A stretch of 64,000 bases of DNA from Endobugula sp965225895 (GCA_965225895.1 CBDDBR010000011.1:310001-374000), one strand, 5' to 3'. Shown: positions 7,747-16,739, counted from the first letter of the stretch. Notes: generated by a model from the sequence alone, not told the origin. Program-made: numbers and translations.

Positions 7747-8277
7747 TTATGGTTGTTTTTTAAGAGCGGGCAGGTTTTGTTCTATCAGTGCCGTAATCCA
7801 CTTTTTATCCGCTTCTTTAAAGCCTAAGTGTTTGTAAATGACCTTGCCCTCGGTATCAATTAAATACGCGGTTGGTAAGCCTTGCACTTCATAGATTTGA
7901 GCCATTGTGTATGCAGAGTCGAGCAGTATTGGGTAGTCAATAGGGAACTTTTTTAAAAATCGCAGTGCATCGCTGAGTTTTGCATCTACATTAACCGCAA
8001 TAACCTCAAAGCCTTGGTTGGCATATTGGGTTCTTATTTTTTGTAAAAAGGGAAACGATTGGCGGCAAGGGCCACACCATGAGGCCCAAAAATCAAGATA
8101 AATGAGTTTGCCTTTGTGATTGGCAATACTATTTGTATGTCCAGCGATGCCATCTTCTAATAATGGCAATTCAACCACTGGTGCGATGTCTTCCGCCTCT
8201 ACAGAATAGCTGGTGTGGCTTATAAGCGGTAAAAGGATGAGCAGTATCCGTGATAACAGAACATGGGTGTTTTTCAT
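7747..8277 (-). CDS. TlpA-like periplasmic thiol-disulfide oxidoreductase
   Basis: A 176-residue thioredoxin-fold protein. An N-terminal hydrophobic segment (about 7-20) looks like a signal peptide, so the protein is probably exported. The redox motif WCGPC lies at residues 67-71 inside DFWASWCGPC, and the cis-Pro loop appears as GLPTAYLID. TlpA/ResA-type proteins reduce periplasmic cysteines, often in cytochrome c or oxidase maturation. No cytochrome gene is adjacent, so the client is unknown. Confidence 0.87.
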   Translation of the reverse strand: MKNTHVLLSRILLILLPLISHTSYSVEAEDIAPVVELPLLEDGIAGHTNSIANHKGKLIYLDFWASWCGPCRQSFPFLQKIRTQYANQGFEVIAVNVDAKLSDALRFLKKFPIDYPILLDSAYTMAQIYEVQGLPTAYLIDTEGKVIYKHLGFKEADKKWITALIEQNLPALKKQP

Positions 8278-8451
8278 GAAAGGCCTATGATGGATTGTGC
8301 TTATTAAAATGAGTACTCATGTGCAGCATTATGACAGTGAAATAGTCATTTGGTTTGTTTATTCGTTGACGTGCTCTTATTGGATTCATTTATGAACCTA
8401 TTCTAGGGCAGTGGGTCTATATAGTACTTTCGCGATAAGGCAATAGTCTCC

Positions 8452-9159
8452 ATGCGTATCCCTATGTGGCACACTGCTCAATCACTTCATTTTAAAGTAT
8501 TCATCTCGTCTCTGCTATTACTGCTTATTGCGGTGCTAATTTTTATTTTTTATAACGCATTAACTTTTGAGGCGATTCAGTCTTTGGCTACAGAAGGATT
8601 GATGTATGTTGATCATCACCCCTTACTTGGTATGGTGCTGTTTGCTCTGTTCTATTTTTTAGTTTGCGCATTGCCAACACCATTTACCAGTGTGTTTACG
8701 ATGGTGGCGGGTTATTTATTTGGCCATGTGGTGGGTCTATTTATCACATCTTTTATGAGTGCATTGGGCGGAACTGCTATGTTTTTGGTGGTGCGCTATG
8801 TATTGCGAGATTGGGTGCAGCAAAAGGTGAAGTTACGTTCTGGCATGTTACAGCGCGCGGCTCACAGCAATAGCTTTTCTGTTGCATTGAGTTTACGTTT
8901 AATTCCAGGTATGCCTTTTCCTATTCCTGCGGTTATTTTAGGGTTAAGCCAATTAAGTGTGGGCAGGTTTTATTTATCAACACAGTTGGGTTTGTTGGCT
9001 AGTTTATTGGTATATGTTAATGCAGGAACGAGCTTGGCTCAGGTGCATTCCATTGACGATGTATTAAGCCCGCAGTTTGTTATTTCTTTACTGTTATTAG
9101 CATTGCTGCCATTAATTTTTAGCTTTATTCAAAGCAAAATATCCATTTACGGTGCTTGA
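8452..9159 (+). CDS. TVP38/TMEM64-family membrane protein
   Basis: A 235-residue integral membrane protein of the DedA/SNARE-associated superfamily. About six hydrophobic segments are visible, the first at 16-35. The core signature is GYLFG with a following glycine-rich helix and the LRLIPGMPFP block (Arg 149, Pro 152) of the reentrant-loop region. Relatives affect lipid scrambling, membrane homeostasis or transport, but no substrate can be assigned. It lies divergently from the TlpA-like gene; the ilvA leader region follows directly, with the candidate promoter overlapping the end of this gene. Confidence 0.87.
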   Translation: MRIPMWHTAQSLHFKVFISSLLLLLIAVLIFIFYNALTFEAIQSLATEGLMYVDHHPLLGMVLFALFYFLVCALPTPFTSVFTMVAGYLFGHVVGLFITSFMSALGGTAMFLVVRYVLRDWVQQKVKLRSGMLQRAAHSNSFSVALSLRLIPGMPFPIPAVILGLSQLSVGRFYLSTQLGLLASLLVYVNAGTSLAQVHSIDDVLSPQFVISLLLLALLPLIFSFIQSKISIYGA

Positions 9160-9160
9160 T

Positions 9161-9189
9161 TTGTTATCTATTCGCTTTAGCACTACAAT
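9161..9189 (+). promoter_or_regulatory. Candidate sigma-70 promoter for the ilvA leader
   Basis: TTGTTA (9161-9166) and TACAAT (9184-9189) are separated by 17 bases. Transcription would begin near 9196, just ahead of the Ile-rich leader peptide. The -35 element starts just after the stop of the TVP38-type gene. Confidence 0.5.
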
Positions 9190-9207
9190 AGCGGTATGAA
9201 AAGCCTA

Positions 9208-9261
9208 ATGAATGTTCAACGTATTATTATCACCGCAGCGATTATTATCGCTGCGGGGTAA
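9208..9261 (+). CDS. Ile-rich attenuation leader peptide of ilvA
   Basis: A 17-codon open frame reads MNVQRIIITAAIIIAAG. It has six Ile codons in two runs of three, separated by Thr and Ala. An in-frame ATG at 9196 would add four residues. Bases 9233-9240 and 9249-9256 form a perfect 8-bp hairpin within the coding part, as expected for the pause (1:2) structure of amino-acid operon attenuators. A terminator hairpin follows 30 bases after the stop and ilvA 123 bases after it. Too short for family matching; the call rests on composition, structure and position. Confidence 0.75.
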   Translation: MNVQRIIITAAIIIAAG

Positions 9262-9291
9262 GTTAGTGGTAGCAAATTTTATTACGCTAAC

Positions 9292-9324
9292 AAGCCCTCG
9301 TACTGAAAAGTTCGGGGGTTTTTT
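9292..9324 (+). terminator. Attenuator terminator upstream of ilvA
   Basis: A 9-bp lower stem (9292-9300 with 9313-9321, two G-U pairs) continues after one U-U mismatch into three more pairs closed by a GAAA tetraloop (9305-9308). Six T residues follow at 9319-9324. This is a strong intrinsic terminator placed between the Ile-rich leader peptide and ilvA, so read-through probably depends on ribosome stalling at Ile codons. Confidence 0.8.
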
Positions 9325-9384
9325 GTTTGTACGGCCATTTGTATAGAGCCAATACGCGAAATATTCAGTAAAAAGAGAATATGA

Positions 9385-10968
9385 ATGATACAAAAACTAT
9401 TTAAAAAATGGGTTAAAAAGGCAGATCCTGAGGGATTGACTGGCGCTCAATATACAAAAGCCATTAAAAAGGCGAATATGACACCTTTAGCCAATGTTAC
9501 CGCGGTGACACGTGTTAAAAATGTTGAAGCTAAATATAACAATGATATTTGGTTAAAGCGTGAAGATCAGCAGCCTGTCTATTCATTTAAGTTACGTGGT
9601 GCCTACAATAAATTGCAAACATTGCCAGCAGGTTCGCAAGTGGTTACGGCATCTGCGGGTAATCATGCGCAAGGATTGGCGTATAGCTCTACTCACTTAG
9701 GCCATCATGCGCGTATTGTTATGCCCAATACAACACCACAAATTAAAGTAGACGCGGTGAAAGGTTTTGGCGGTACGGTGATTAGCCATGGCAATAATTT
9801 TGACGAAGCGAATGCCTATGCGCTTGAGTTAGCCGAAAAAGAAGGCGCTATTTTTGTTCCCCCCTTTGATGATGAAGATGTGATCATTGGGCAAGGCACC
9901 GTTGCACGTGAATTATTAGAACAATTACCGCAATTAGATGCGGTATTTATTCCTGTTGGTGGCGGTGGTTTACTGGCAGGTATGGCGGTGTATATTAAAA
10001 CGGTGAATCCAAAAATACATGTAGTTGGTGTTGAAGCCGAAGATAGTGCGTGCTTTGCTGCAGCGATGGCTGCAGGTGAGCCAGTTGATTTGAGTTATGT
10101 TGGTAGCTTTGCTGATGGTGTAGCGGTGAAGCGTATAGGTAAAGAAACTTTTCGTGTTGCCCAGCAATATTGTGATGAAGTGATTACGGTATCTAGTGAT
10201 GAAATCTGTGCAGCAATGCAGGATATTTTTGTGTCTATGCGTGCTATATCTGAGCCATCGGGCGCTTTATCATTAGCGGGTATTAAAAAGTGGTGCGATG
10301 GTAATGGAAAAACAGGTTTGCAGTTGGCTGCCATACTGTCGGGTGCAAATTTAAATTTTAATACACTGCGTTATGTGGCTGAGCGAACCGCGCTAGGACA
10401 AAAAAATGAGGCATTATTAGCGGTTGCTATTCCAGAAAAAAAAGGCAGCTTTAAACAATTTTGTAAAGATTTAGCGGGTCGCCCCATTACAGAATTTAAC
10501 TATCGCTATGGCCCTTCTTTTGGTGCAGACAAAAATAATCAGGCAGAAATTTTTGTTGGTGTGGGTCTGCGTAATGGCGATGAAGAATTGGCTGAGTTTA
10601 AAACACAGTTAAGCCATAATCAGTATGCATTTGTTGATTTGTCTGATAATGAATTAGCCAAGCTGCATGTGCGTTATATGGTTGGTGGCAAACCCGGTGC
10701 AGATATTAATGAGCGTTTATTCCGTTTTGATTTTCCAGAATATCCAGGTGCCTTGTTACGTTTTTTAGAAACCTTGGGCTCAAAGTGGAACATCAGCTTA
10801 TTTCATTATCGTAATCAAGGGGCTGCAATTGGTAATGTACTTGCGGGTATTGATGTGCCTGAGAGCGACGCCGAAGAATTTATGGCGCATTTAGCACAAC
10901 TGGATTATCAGTTTACTGAAGAAACCAATAATCCGTGTTACCAACGTTTTTTAGCGACGAGTCATTAG
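9385..10968 (+). CDS. ilvA: Biosynthetic threonine ammonia-lyase IlvA
   Basis: IlvA deaminates threonine to 2-oxobutanoate, the first step of isoleucine synthesis, and is normally inhibited by isoleucine. The 527-residue protein has the PLP fold with the Schiff-base Lys 69 in SFKLRGAYNK, the SAGNHAQG block and the PLP-phosphate loop GGGGLLAG. The C-terminal third carries two ACT-like regulatory domains, which mark the biosynthetic long form. ATG at 9385 follows an AAAAGAGA purine stretch at 9371-9378; another ATG at 9381 is out of frame. An Ile-rich leader and terminator precede it. pdxB starts 7 bases after the stop. Confidence 0.96.
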   Translation: MIQKLFKKWVKKADPEGLTGAQYTKAIKKANMTPLANVTAVTRVKNVEAKYNNDIWLKREDQQPVYSFKLRGAYNKLQTLPAGSQVVTASAGNHAQGLAYSSTHLGHHARIVMPNTTPQIKVDAVKGFGGTVISHGNNFDEANAYALELAEKEGAIFVPPFDDEDVIIGQGTVARELLEQLPQLDAVFIPVGGGGLLAGMAVYIKTVNPKIHVVGVEAEDSACFAAAMAAGEPVDLSYVGSFADGVAVKRIGKETFRVAQQYCDEVITVSSDEICAAMQDIFVSMRAISEPSGALSLAGIKKWCDGNGKTGLQLAAILSGANLNFNTLRYVAERTALGQKNEALLAVAIPEKKGSFKQFCKDLAGRPITEFNYRYGPSFGADKNNQAEIFVGVGLRNGDEELAEFKTQLSHNQYAFVDLSDNELAKLHVRYMVGGKPGADINERLFRFDFPEYPGALLRFLETLGSKWNISLFHYRNQGAAIGNVLAGIDVPESDAEEFMAHLAQLDYQFTEETNNPCYQRFLATSH

Positions 10969-10975
10969 GTCATTA

Positions 10976-12139
10976 ATGAAAATTCTTGGTGATAGCCAGA
11001 TCGTGCTCTTTGATGAGCTGTTCTCTCATTTGGGAGAAATAGCGACATATACAGGGCGTACATTGACTGCAGAGCAGTTGGCAGGTGTTGATGTGTTAAT
11101 TACACGCTCGACCCTTTCTGTCGACGAAGCATTACTACAAGGGAGTGATGTTAAATTTGTAGGTACCTGTACTATAGGTACCGATCATCTTGATCTTGAT
11201 TATTTAGATGTGCACAATATGGCATGGACTAATGCTGCAGGCTGTAATGCTAATGCTGTTGCTCAGTATGTATTGAGTGCGATGGCGCATTTAGCGCCTA
11301 ATTGGTTGCACTCTACTGTGGGAATTATTGCTTGCGGTAATATTGGTGGGCGCGTGTATCGACGCTTAAAAGCCTTGGGTGTGAACTGCTGTGTGTATGA
11401 TCCTTTTTTAACCCCCAAAGATAATCCCGATCTTGTCTCTTTAGAGCAAGTATTGCAGTCGGATATTATTACATCTCATGCGCCGCTAACAATGAGTGGT
11501 GAACACCCCACGTTTCATCTGTTAGGTGAGCAGGAGTTAGAGCAGCTTCGCCCTAATACGGTACTCATTAGCGCTGGGCGCGGTGCTGTTATTGATAATC
11601 AAGCACTCTTGCGCAAATTATCGAACAATAAAAATATTCGTGTCGCGTTAGATGTATGGGAAGACGAGCCTAATATTTTATCTGAATTGATCCCTCTTGT
11701 TGATATTGCTACGCCTCATATTGCGGGTCATAGCATTGAAGGCAAAACCTTGGGTACCGTGATGGTATACGAGTCTTTATGTGAGTTTTTATTACGGCCA
11801 TCGCCTGTTGATGTTAGCGGTATTACCCATAGCGATAAAGTGCCATTGATAGTAAAAAGTACACAAGCACTATCGGATAACAACGGTGTGATATCCGAAG
11901 ATCAGCAACGGTTTAATCAACTGTTGCTGTCAGTTTATCCTATCATGGCCGATGATCAGCGCTTACGTGCTTGGCAAACGGAAAATCTTACGCCTCATCG
12001 TACGATGGGGGAGTACTTTGATTATTTACGTAAAACATATCCTATTCGCAATGAATACTCTCACTTTATTTTTCCCGCATATACAGAGCAAGCGCCAATT
12101 GATGCTTGGCTGAATGCATTGGTTGATATGCCATGTTAA
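10976..12139 (+). CDS. pdxB: Erythronate-4-phosphate dehydrogenase PdxB
   Basis: PdxB oxidises 4-phosphoerythronate in the DXP-dependent pyridoxal phosphate pathway. The 387 residues match the family length. Seen: GTCTIGTDHLDLDYL in the substrate domain, the NAD-binding loop CGNIGGR around 120-126, catalytic-region blocks SAGRGAVIDN and WEDEP, and TPHIAGHS containing the active-site His. The C-terminal 100 residues form the dimerisation domain specific to PdxB. Its product supplies the cofactor used by IlvA upstream, though co-expression is only suggested by the short spacing. It overlaps the next gene by 7 bases. Confidence 0.95.
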   Translation: MKILGDSQIVLFDELFSHLGEIATYTGRTLTAEQLAGVDVLITRSTLSVDEALLQGSDVKFVGTCTIGTDHLDLDYLDVHNMAWTNAAGCNANAVAQYVLSAMAHLAPNWLHSTVGIIACGNIGGRVYRRLKALGVNCCVYDPFLTPKDNPDLVSLEQVLQSDIITSHAPLTMSGEHPTFHLLGEQELEQLRPNTVLISAGRGAVIDNQALLRKLSNNKNIRVALDVWEDEPNILSELIPLVDIATPHIAGHSIEGKTLGTVMVYESLCEFLLRPSPVDVSGITHSDKVPLIVKSTQALSDNNGVISEDQQRFNQLLLSVYPIMADDQRLRAWQTENLTPHRTMGEYFDYLRKTYPIRNEYSHFIFPAYTEQAPIDAWLNALVDMPC

Positions 12140-13272
12140 GCATTGGTTTATTAATTAATCCTTATGCAGGGATTGGTGGCCCTATGGCCTTAAAGGGCAG
12201 TGATGATATTGACCTTAATGCAGTGGTTGAGAATAACACGCCGTGTTTGGCGCAGCGCCGAGCTGGCGTTGCTCTATTGCAACTACAGCCATATGCCGAA
12301 TCTATTCGTTGGCTTGCCGCACCTTCGATTATGGGAGAGCAAGCATTAAATGATGCGGGCTTTTCTACAGAGATTGTTGGCCAATTAAATAGCCAGTTTA
12401 CTTCTTCGGGTGATACCGAGCGATTAGCTGTGGAGTTGGTGAATGCGGGTGTAGATATTTTATTATTTGTGGGTGGTGACGGTACTGCACGTAATATTGT
12501 GAATGCGTTGTCTGCAGAAAACCATCAACAGCAACTAGTGCTAGGAATCCCCGCAGGGGTCAAAATGCACTCGGGTGTATATACCGTATCGCCACAAGCT
12601 GCGGTGAGTGTATTGGTTCAGCTTATTCAAAAAGAGCCTGTATCAACGTGCTTGCAAGAAGTGCGTGATATTGATGAGCAAGCGCTACGGGCAGGGAAGG
12701 TAAATTCGCGTTATTACGGTGAACTATTGGTGCCTAATGACCAGCGCTATGTACAGCAGGTAAAAAATACAGCGCGTCAAAATGAAGAGGCGTTTCAGTT
12801 AGAAATAGCTGCCAGTATTGTTGATGATATGGATGCCGAAACGCTTTATATTATAGGTTGTGGTACAACGCCAAAAGCGGTGATGGATGAATTAGGTTTA
12901 CCAAATACTTTGTTAGGGATTGATGTCGTATTGGGGCGAGACATTATTGCGATGGATGTGACGGCCAAGGCGTTAGAAGCACTGCTGGAGGAGCACCCCT
13001 TTCATTCTGTGGTGTTATTAATAACGGCCATTGGTGGTCAAGGACACATTATTGGTCGTGGTAATCAGCAGTTGTCACCCACGGTACTTAAGCGAGTTGG
13101 AAAAGCTCATACGGTTATTTTAATGACGCCGAGTAAGTTGGGTGAGTTGGCTGCGCGCCCATTGTTGATGGATAGTGGCGATGCAGCGTTAGATCAGGCG
13201 TGGTCTGGTTTAATGACAGTGCATACGGGGTATCAGCAAACCGTTGTGTATCCCTTGAATCAGCACGAATAA
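12133..13272 (+). CDS. ATP-NAD kinase family protein
   Basis: A 379-residue cytoplasmic protein with the diacylglycerol/NAD-kinase-type phosphate loop GGDGTARN (114-121) and an N-terminal LLINPYAGIGG strand-loop. The length and the C-terminal extension containing IGGQGHIIGRGNQQLSP place it in the AcoX-like/ATP-NAD kinase subgroup rather than canonical NadK. It probably phosphorylates NAD or a related substrate; the true substrate is unproven. The ATG lies inside the end of pdxB, so translation is likely coupled. Confidence 0.82.
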   Translation: MLSIGLLINPYAGIGGPMALKGSDDIDLNAVVENNTPCLAQRRAGVALLQLQPYAESIRWLAAPSIMGEQALNDAGFSTEIVGQLNSQFTSSGDTERLAVELVNAGVDILLFVGGDGTARNIVNALSAENHQQQLVLGIPAGVKMHSGVYTVSPQAAVSVLVQLIQKEPVSTCLQEVRDIDEQALRAGKVNSRYYGELLVPNDQRYVQQVKNTARQNEEAFQLEIAASIVDDMDAETLYIIGCGTTPKAVMDELGLPNTLLGIDVVLGRDIIAMDVTAKALEALLEEHPFHSVVLLITAIGGQGHIIGRGNQQLSPTVLKRVGKAHTVILMTPSKLGELAARPLLMDSGDAALDQAWSGLMTVHTGYQQTVVYPLNQHE

Positions 13273-13409
13273 GTAAAACCCACTCGACTAAATGCCTCGT
13301 TTAGCGTATCTTACGCGCTATATTATCGCGATAAAATTGAGCTAATATATCGCCACTCATATCACAATATAGAATAACTATTTAGCTAGACACAGGGTAA
13401 ATCTTCGCT

Positions 13410-14357
13410 ATGAATCCAAATTATCTCGATTTTGAACAGCCTATTGCCGAACTTGAAGGCAAAATCGAAGAGCTACAATTAGTGGGCAATGATAATGACC
13501 TCAATATTACAGAGGAAATTAGTAAACTACGTGAAAAAAGTACCAAGCTAACAGAAAGTATTTACTCTAATCTTAGTGCTTGGGATGTTGTTAGAGTTGC
13601 TCGACATCCTCAACGCCCATACTCTGTGGATTATATTCAGCGTATTTTTACTGATTGGGATGAGTTGCATGGCGATCGTCATTTTGGTGATGACCAAGCA
13701 ATTGTTGGTGGTGTTGCTCGTTTAGATGGCAAGCCAGTGATGGTTATTGGCGAAGAAAAAGGCCGCAGTGTAAGTGATAAAGTGAAGCGTAATTTTGGTA
13801 TGCCAAAACCAGAAGGCTACCGCAAAGCATTACGCTTAATGGAAATGGCCGAACGTTTTAAAATGCCAGTATTAACGTTTATTGATACCCCAGGTGCCTA
13901 CCCAGGTATTGATAGTGAAGAGCGTGGTATTAGTGAAGCGATTGCGCAAAATTTAGCCGTTATGTCGCGCCTGCGCACTCCTATTATTTGTACGGTGATT
14001 GGTGAAGGGTCATCGGGTGGCGCATTAGCTATTGGTGTTGGTGATCAATTAAACATGTTGCAATACTCGACGTACTTCGTTATTTCGCCAGAGGGTTGTG
14101 CCAATATTATTTGGAAAACGGTTGATAAGGCACCATTAGCGGCAGAAGCTATGGGTGTGACATCAACAGTACTAGAAGAGTTAGGTATTGTTGATGAAAC
14201 AATTCCTGAGCCTTTAGGTGGCGCACATCGTGATATTGATGCTATGTCGTTAACTATTCAAGAGCGCTTAACTGCACAGATTGCAGATTTACAGTCGCAA
14301 CCAATTGATGATTTATTAGAGAAACGTTATCAGCGTTTAATGAGCTACGGAAATTAA
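13410..14357 (+). CDS. accA: Acetyl-CoA carboxylase carboxyltransferase subunit alpha AccA
   Basis: AccA and AccD form the carboxyltransferase of acetyl-CoA carboxylase, making malonyl-CoA for fatty acid synthesis. The 315 residues match the usual length. The N-terminal coiled segment (LDFEQPIAELEGKIEEL) and the crotonase-fold core with DRHFGDD, EEKGRSVSDKVKRNFG, TPGAYPGI and GEGSSGGALAIG are diagnostic. The start follows an AGGGTAA ribosome binding site. A perfect 12-bp palindrome (TTATCGCGATAA, 13323-13334) lies upstream. A strong hairpin terminator follows. Confidence 0.97.
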   Translation: MNPNYLDFEQPIAELEGKIEELQLVGNDNDLNITEEISKLREKSTKLTESIYSNLSAWDVVRVARHPQRPYSVDYIQRIFTDWDELHGDRHFGDDQAIVGGVARLDGKPVMVIGEEKGRSVSDKVKRNFGMPKPEGYRKALRLMEMAERFKMPVLTFIDTPGAYPGIDSEERGISEAIAQNLAVMSRLRTPIICTVIGEGSSGGALAIGVGDQLNMLQYSTYFVISPEGCANIIWKTVDKAPLAAEAMGVTSTVLEELGIVDETIPEPLGGAHRDIDAMSLTIQERLTAQIADLQSQPIDDLLEKRYQRLMSYGN

Positions 14358-14390
14358 TCGTAGTAAAAAATGATTGATTGGGTTGATATA

Positions 14391-14426
14391 AAAACGCAGT
14401 ACAAGTCATTGTGCTGCGTTTTTTTA
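14391..14426. terminator. Bidirectional Rho-independent terminator after accA
   Basis: Arms 14391-14404 and 14409-14422 form a stem of about 14 bp with one G-U pair and a 4-nt loop, flanked by A-rich and T-rich runs on the two sides. It separates accA (+) from the convergent gene ending at 14452. Confidence 0.88.
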
Positions 14427-14451
14427 TGTTTGCTAATATCGCTGAGTGAAA

Positions 14452-15003
14452 CTATTTTGTTGCCATCGTTCCAGAAAGTAGGCGGTCGTATTTTTTACTT
14501 AAAAATTCGTAAAATTGTTCTCGTAATAAATTAATATCTTTTTTCATGGCCACAATAGTTTCGTCTTTAATATCGGTTCGACCTACATAGACTTGGCGGC
14601 GAAAGTTTGCAATTTTAGAGCCGTAAAGTCGCAGTGTTTTTTCTAAGGCTTTTTCGCCTAACATGAGCAGTTTAGATTCCGCGTCAGATAATTTCTTAAA
14701 CTCGCGTACCAGTTCATGGTTAATTAATTCCAGTTCTTTTTTACGCGCTTCTGGCCAATGTTTTCCGTAGTGAATAGATTCAATAACAAGTGCCGAATAT
14801 TTAGCAAAAACGTGGCTTAGGTGCCCAACGTCAGCAGATATTCCCTCTAAAATCATTAGCCGACGTTGATCGGGATGAGCGCTGTTTTTTTGATGTGGCT
14901 GACGACGGTACAGTATCATCATCATAAATAGCGCGCTTATTAAGGCGCCAATACCTATTTTTGCGGAAGTGTCGAAAAGTTGCCATAGCGTATCAGGGTT
15001 CAT
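14452..15003 (-). CDS. Hypothetical single-pass membrane protein with coiled-coil tail
   Basis: No family is recognised in this 183-residue protein. Residues 14-31 form one hydrophobic segment, followed by a basic RRQPHQK stretch, suggesting a cytoplasmic C-terminal part. Residues 50-180 are rich in charged residues and heptad-like Leu/Ile spacing, consistent with long helices or a coiled coil. It converges on accA and stands alone; the YciH-like gene upstream is 128 bases away. Function unknown. Confidence 0.7.
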   Translation of the reverse strand: MNPDTLWQLFDTSAKIGIGALISALFMMMILYRRQPHQKNSAHPDQRRLMILEGISADVGHLSHVFAKYSALVIESIHYGKHWPEARKKELELINHELVREFKKLSDAESKLLMLGEKALEKTLRLYGSKIANFRRQVYVGRTDIKDETIVAMKKDINLLREQFYEFLSKKYDRLLSGTMATK

Positions 15004-15131
15004 AGCTCTACCTATTTATCATGGGGCGATTACTCACAGTAGCTGTCAGAAAATCGGCATTTATCGTGTTTGGTAGAATAATTGCAAATACTAGGCCAAA
15101 AGGCAGGACGGGCGTTTAAACGATAGCCATG

Positions 15132-15458
15132 TTAAGAACCTGCTAATTTTACAGTGTACCCAGCAGCCTCTAGGTGTGTTTTTAGTTTGTCGCGTTGATC
15201 GCTTTGTATTTCTATGACGCCTTCTTTGACGCTGCCGCCCACGCCCATTTTTTGCTTTAATGTTTTCGCCAATGCTTTGAGGGCTTTTTCGTCGAGAGGA
15301 ACGCCTTTAATGAGGCTTACCCCATTGCCTTTACGGCCTTTAGTTTCTCTGTGAATACGTACAATACCATCTCCTTGAGGGGGACGTGATGATGGCTGAT
15401 CCGTTGTTTTAATGCGACCTGTTTCTGTGGAATATACGAGTCGGCTGTTCTTTTTCAT
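15132..15458 (-). CDS. yciH: SUI1/eIF1-family translation factor YciH
   Basis: A 108-residue homologue of eukaryotic initiation factor eIF1. The basic N-terminal tail is followed by the SUI1 core: VRIHRETKGRKGNGVSLIKG, then KQKMGVGGSVKEG and a terminal EAAGYTVKLAG. In E. coli YciH acts in discrimination of initiation complexes and stress-related translation; its precise role is not settled. It is transcribed alone on the minus strand, divergently from the ion-channel gene. Confidence 0.93.
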   Translation of the reverse strand: MKKNSRLVYSTETGRIKTTDQPSSRPPQGDGIVRIHRETKGRKGNGVSLIKGVPLDEKALKALAKTLKQKMGVGGSVKEGVIEIQSDQRDKLKTHLEAAGYTVKLAGS

Positions 15459-15638
15459 AATTAAGGTCGTTCATGTTGTGTAAAAAGGCGATTATAGAAG
15501 CTATCTGTGTTTATCGCTACAATGGCTTTTATAGGTATGATGGCAGTTGATTATCAAGAGGCTATATAAAAAATCATCGAGAGAGTAAGCCGCTCACACT
15601 ATACAATGTAACGTTATAAAAGAGATAAAAATATCCCC

Positions 15639-16463
15639 ATGGCACATGATGAAAAAACGACATTATCGTTAAAAGAGCGAATGTATCTGGTTATTTTTGG
15701 TACCGATACGCCCGCGGGTAAACGTTTTGATGTGGTATTAATTTATACCATTCTCGCCAGCGTTGCGATTGTTGTTGTTGATTCTGTCAGCGCCATTTCA
15801 AGTACCTATGGTGAATACCTATATGCCTTGGAATGGGTGTTAACGATAATATTTACTATTGAATACGGTTTGCGTATTTATGTCTCGCCTAAGCCGTGGG
15901 GTTACATACGTAGTTTTTATGGTGTGGTTGATTTACTGTCTATTTTGCCGAGCTATTTAGGGTTAATTTATGCGGATATTGGCTATTTATTAATTATTCG
16001 TTTGTTGCGCGTATTGCGTGTATTTCGCGTGTTAAAATTAATGCGTTATATTAGCGAAGCCAATGTGTTGGCACGAGCCATCTTATCTTCACGTCGAAAG
16101 ATTCTTGTATTTTTCTGCTTTGTATTTATCTTGTCGGTGATTTTTGGTTGCCTCATGTTTGTTGTTGAAGGTGGGCAAAATGGCTTTACGAGTATTCCCA
16201 AAAGTGTCTACTGGACAATCGTGACAATTACTACCGTAGGGTATGGTGATATTACGCCGCATACGGTGATTGGCCAGATGATTGCTACATTGGTTATGTT
16301 AACGGGTTACTCTATTATTGCCGTACCTACAGGAATTTTTACCGCCGAGATAGCGCAAGAAATGCAGCGTCAGCGTTCAGAAAAAAACTGTCAAAATTGT
16401 ACAACATCTGGTCACGAGCCAGATGCCGACTATTGTCGTAAATGTGGTGCTGAGTTGCCTTAA
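15639..16463 (+). CDS. Voltage-gated-type potassium channel with C-terminal zinc ribbon
   Basis: A 274-residue six-helix ion channel. The S4-like segment has Arg every third residue (RLLRVLRVFRVLKLMR, about 121-137). The pore selectivity filter is TVGYGD at 199-204, which indicates potassium selectivity. Unusually, the C-terminus ends in a zinc-ribbon pattern with two CxxC pairs (Cys 251/254 and 266/269). The ribbon may bind Zn or help tetramerisation or redox sensing; this is inference. slyX follows after 45 bases. Confidence 0.9.
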   Translation: MAHDEKTTLSLKERMYLVIFGTDTPAGKRFDVVLIYTILASVAIVVVDSVSAISSTYGEYLYALEWVLTIIFTIEYGLRIYVSPKPWGYIRSFYGVVDLLSILPSYLGLIYADIGYLLIIRLLRVLRVFRVLKLMRYISEANVLARAILSSRRKILVFFCFVFILSVIFGCLMFVVEGGQNGFTSIPKSVYWTIVTITTVGYGDITPHTVIGQMIATLVMLTGYSIIAVPTGIFTAEIAQEMQRQRSEKNCQNCTTSGHEPDADYCRKCGAELP

Positions 16464-16508
16464 TGGTACACCATAGCCCTGATGCCAGCCGAATATAAAG
16501 AGAGAACT

Positions 16509-16739
16509 ATGTCAGTATCAATAGAAGAAATGCAACAAGATATGATCGAGTTACAAGCTAAAGTCGCCTACCAAGAAGATATGCTGCAGTCACTGAATGA
16601 TGTGATTGCAGAACAAGATAAAGCCATTCATTTATTAAATAGTAAGTTAGCGCGTTGGCAGACACGTTTGGATGAAATGGCTTATGCCATGGATGCCGAT
16701 GCGTCTAAGGGTATTGAGCCACCGCCACCGCATTACTAG
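16509..16739 (+). CDS. slyX: SlyX family protein
   Basis: A 76-residue protein that is almost entirely a heptad-repeat coiled coil (from IEEMQQDMIELQAKVAYQED to LDEMAY) and ends in a proline-rich PPPPHY tail, the hallmark of SlyX. Its function is unknown. The ATG at 16509 is chosen over an earlier in-frame ATG at 16482 because it gives the family length and follows an AAAGAGAG purine stretch. Confidence 0.88.
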   Translation: MSVSIEEMQQDMIELQAKVAYQEDMLQSLNDVIAEQDKAIHLLNSKLARWQTRLDEMAYAMDADASKGIEPPPPHY

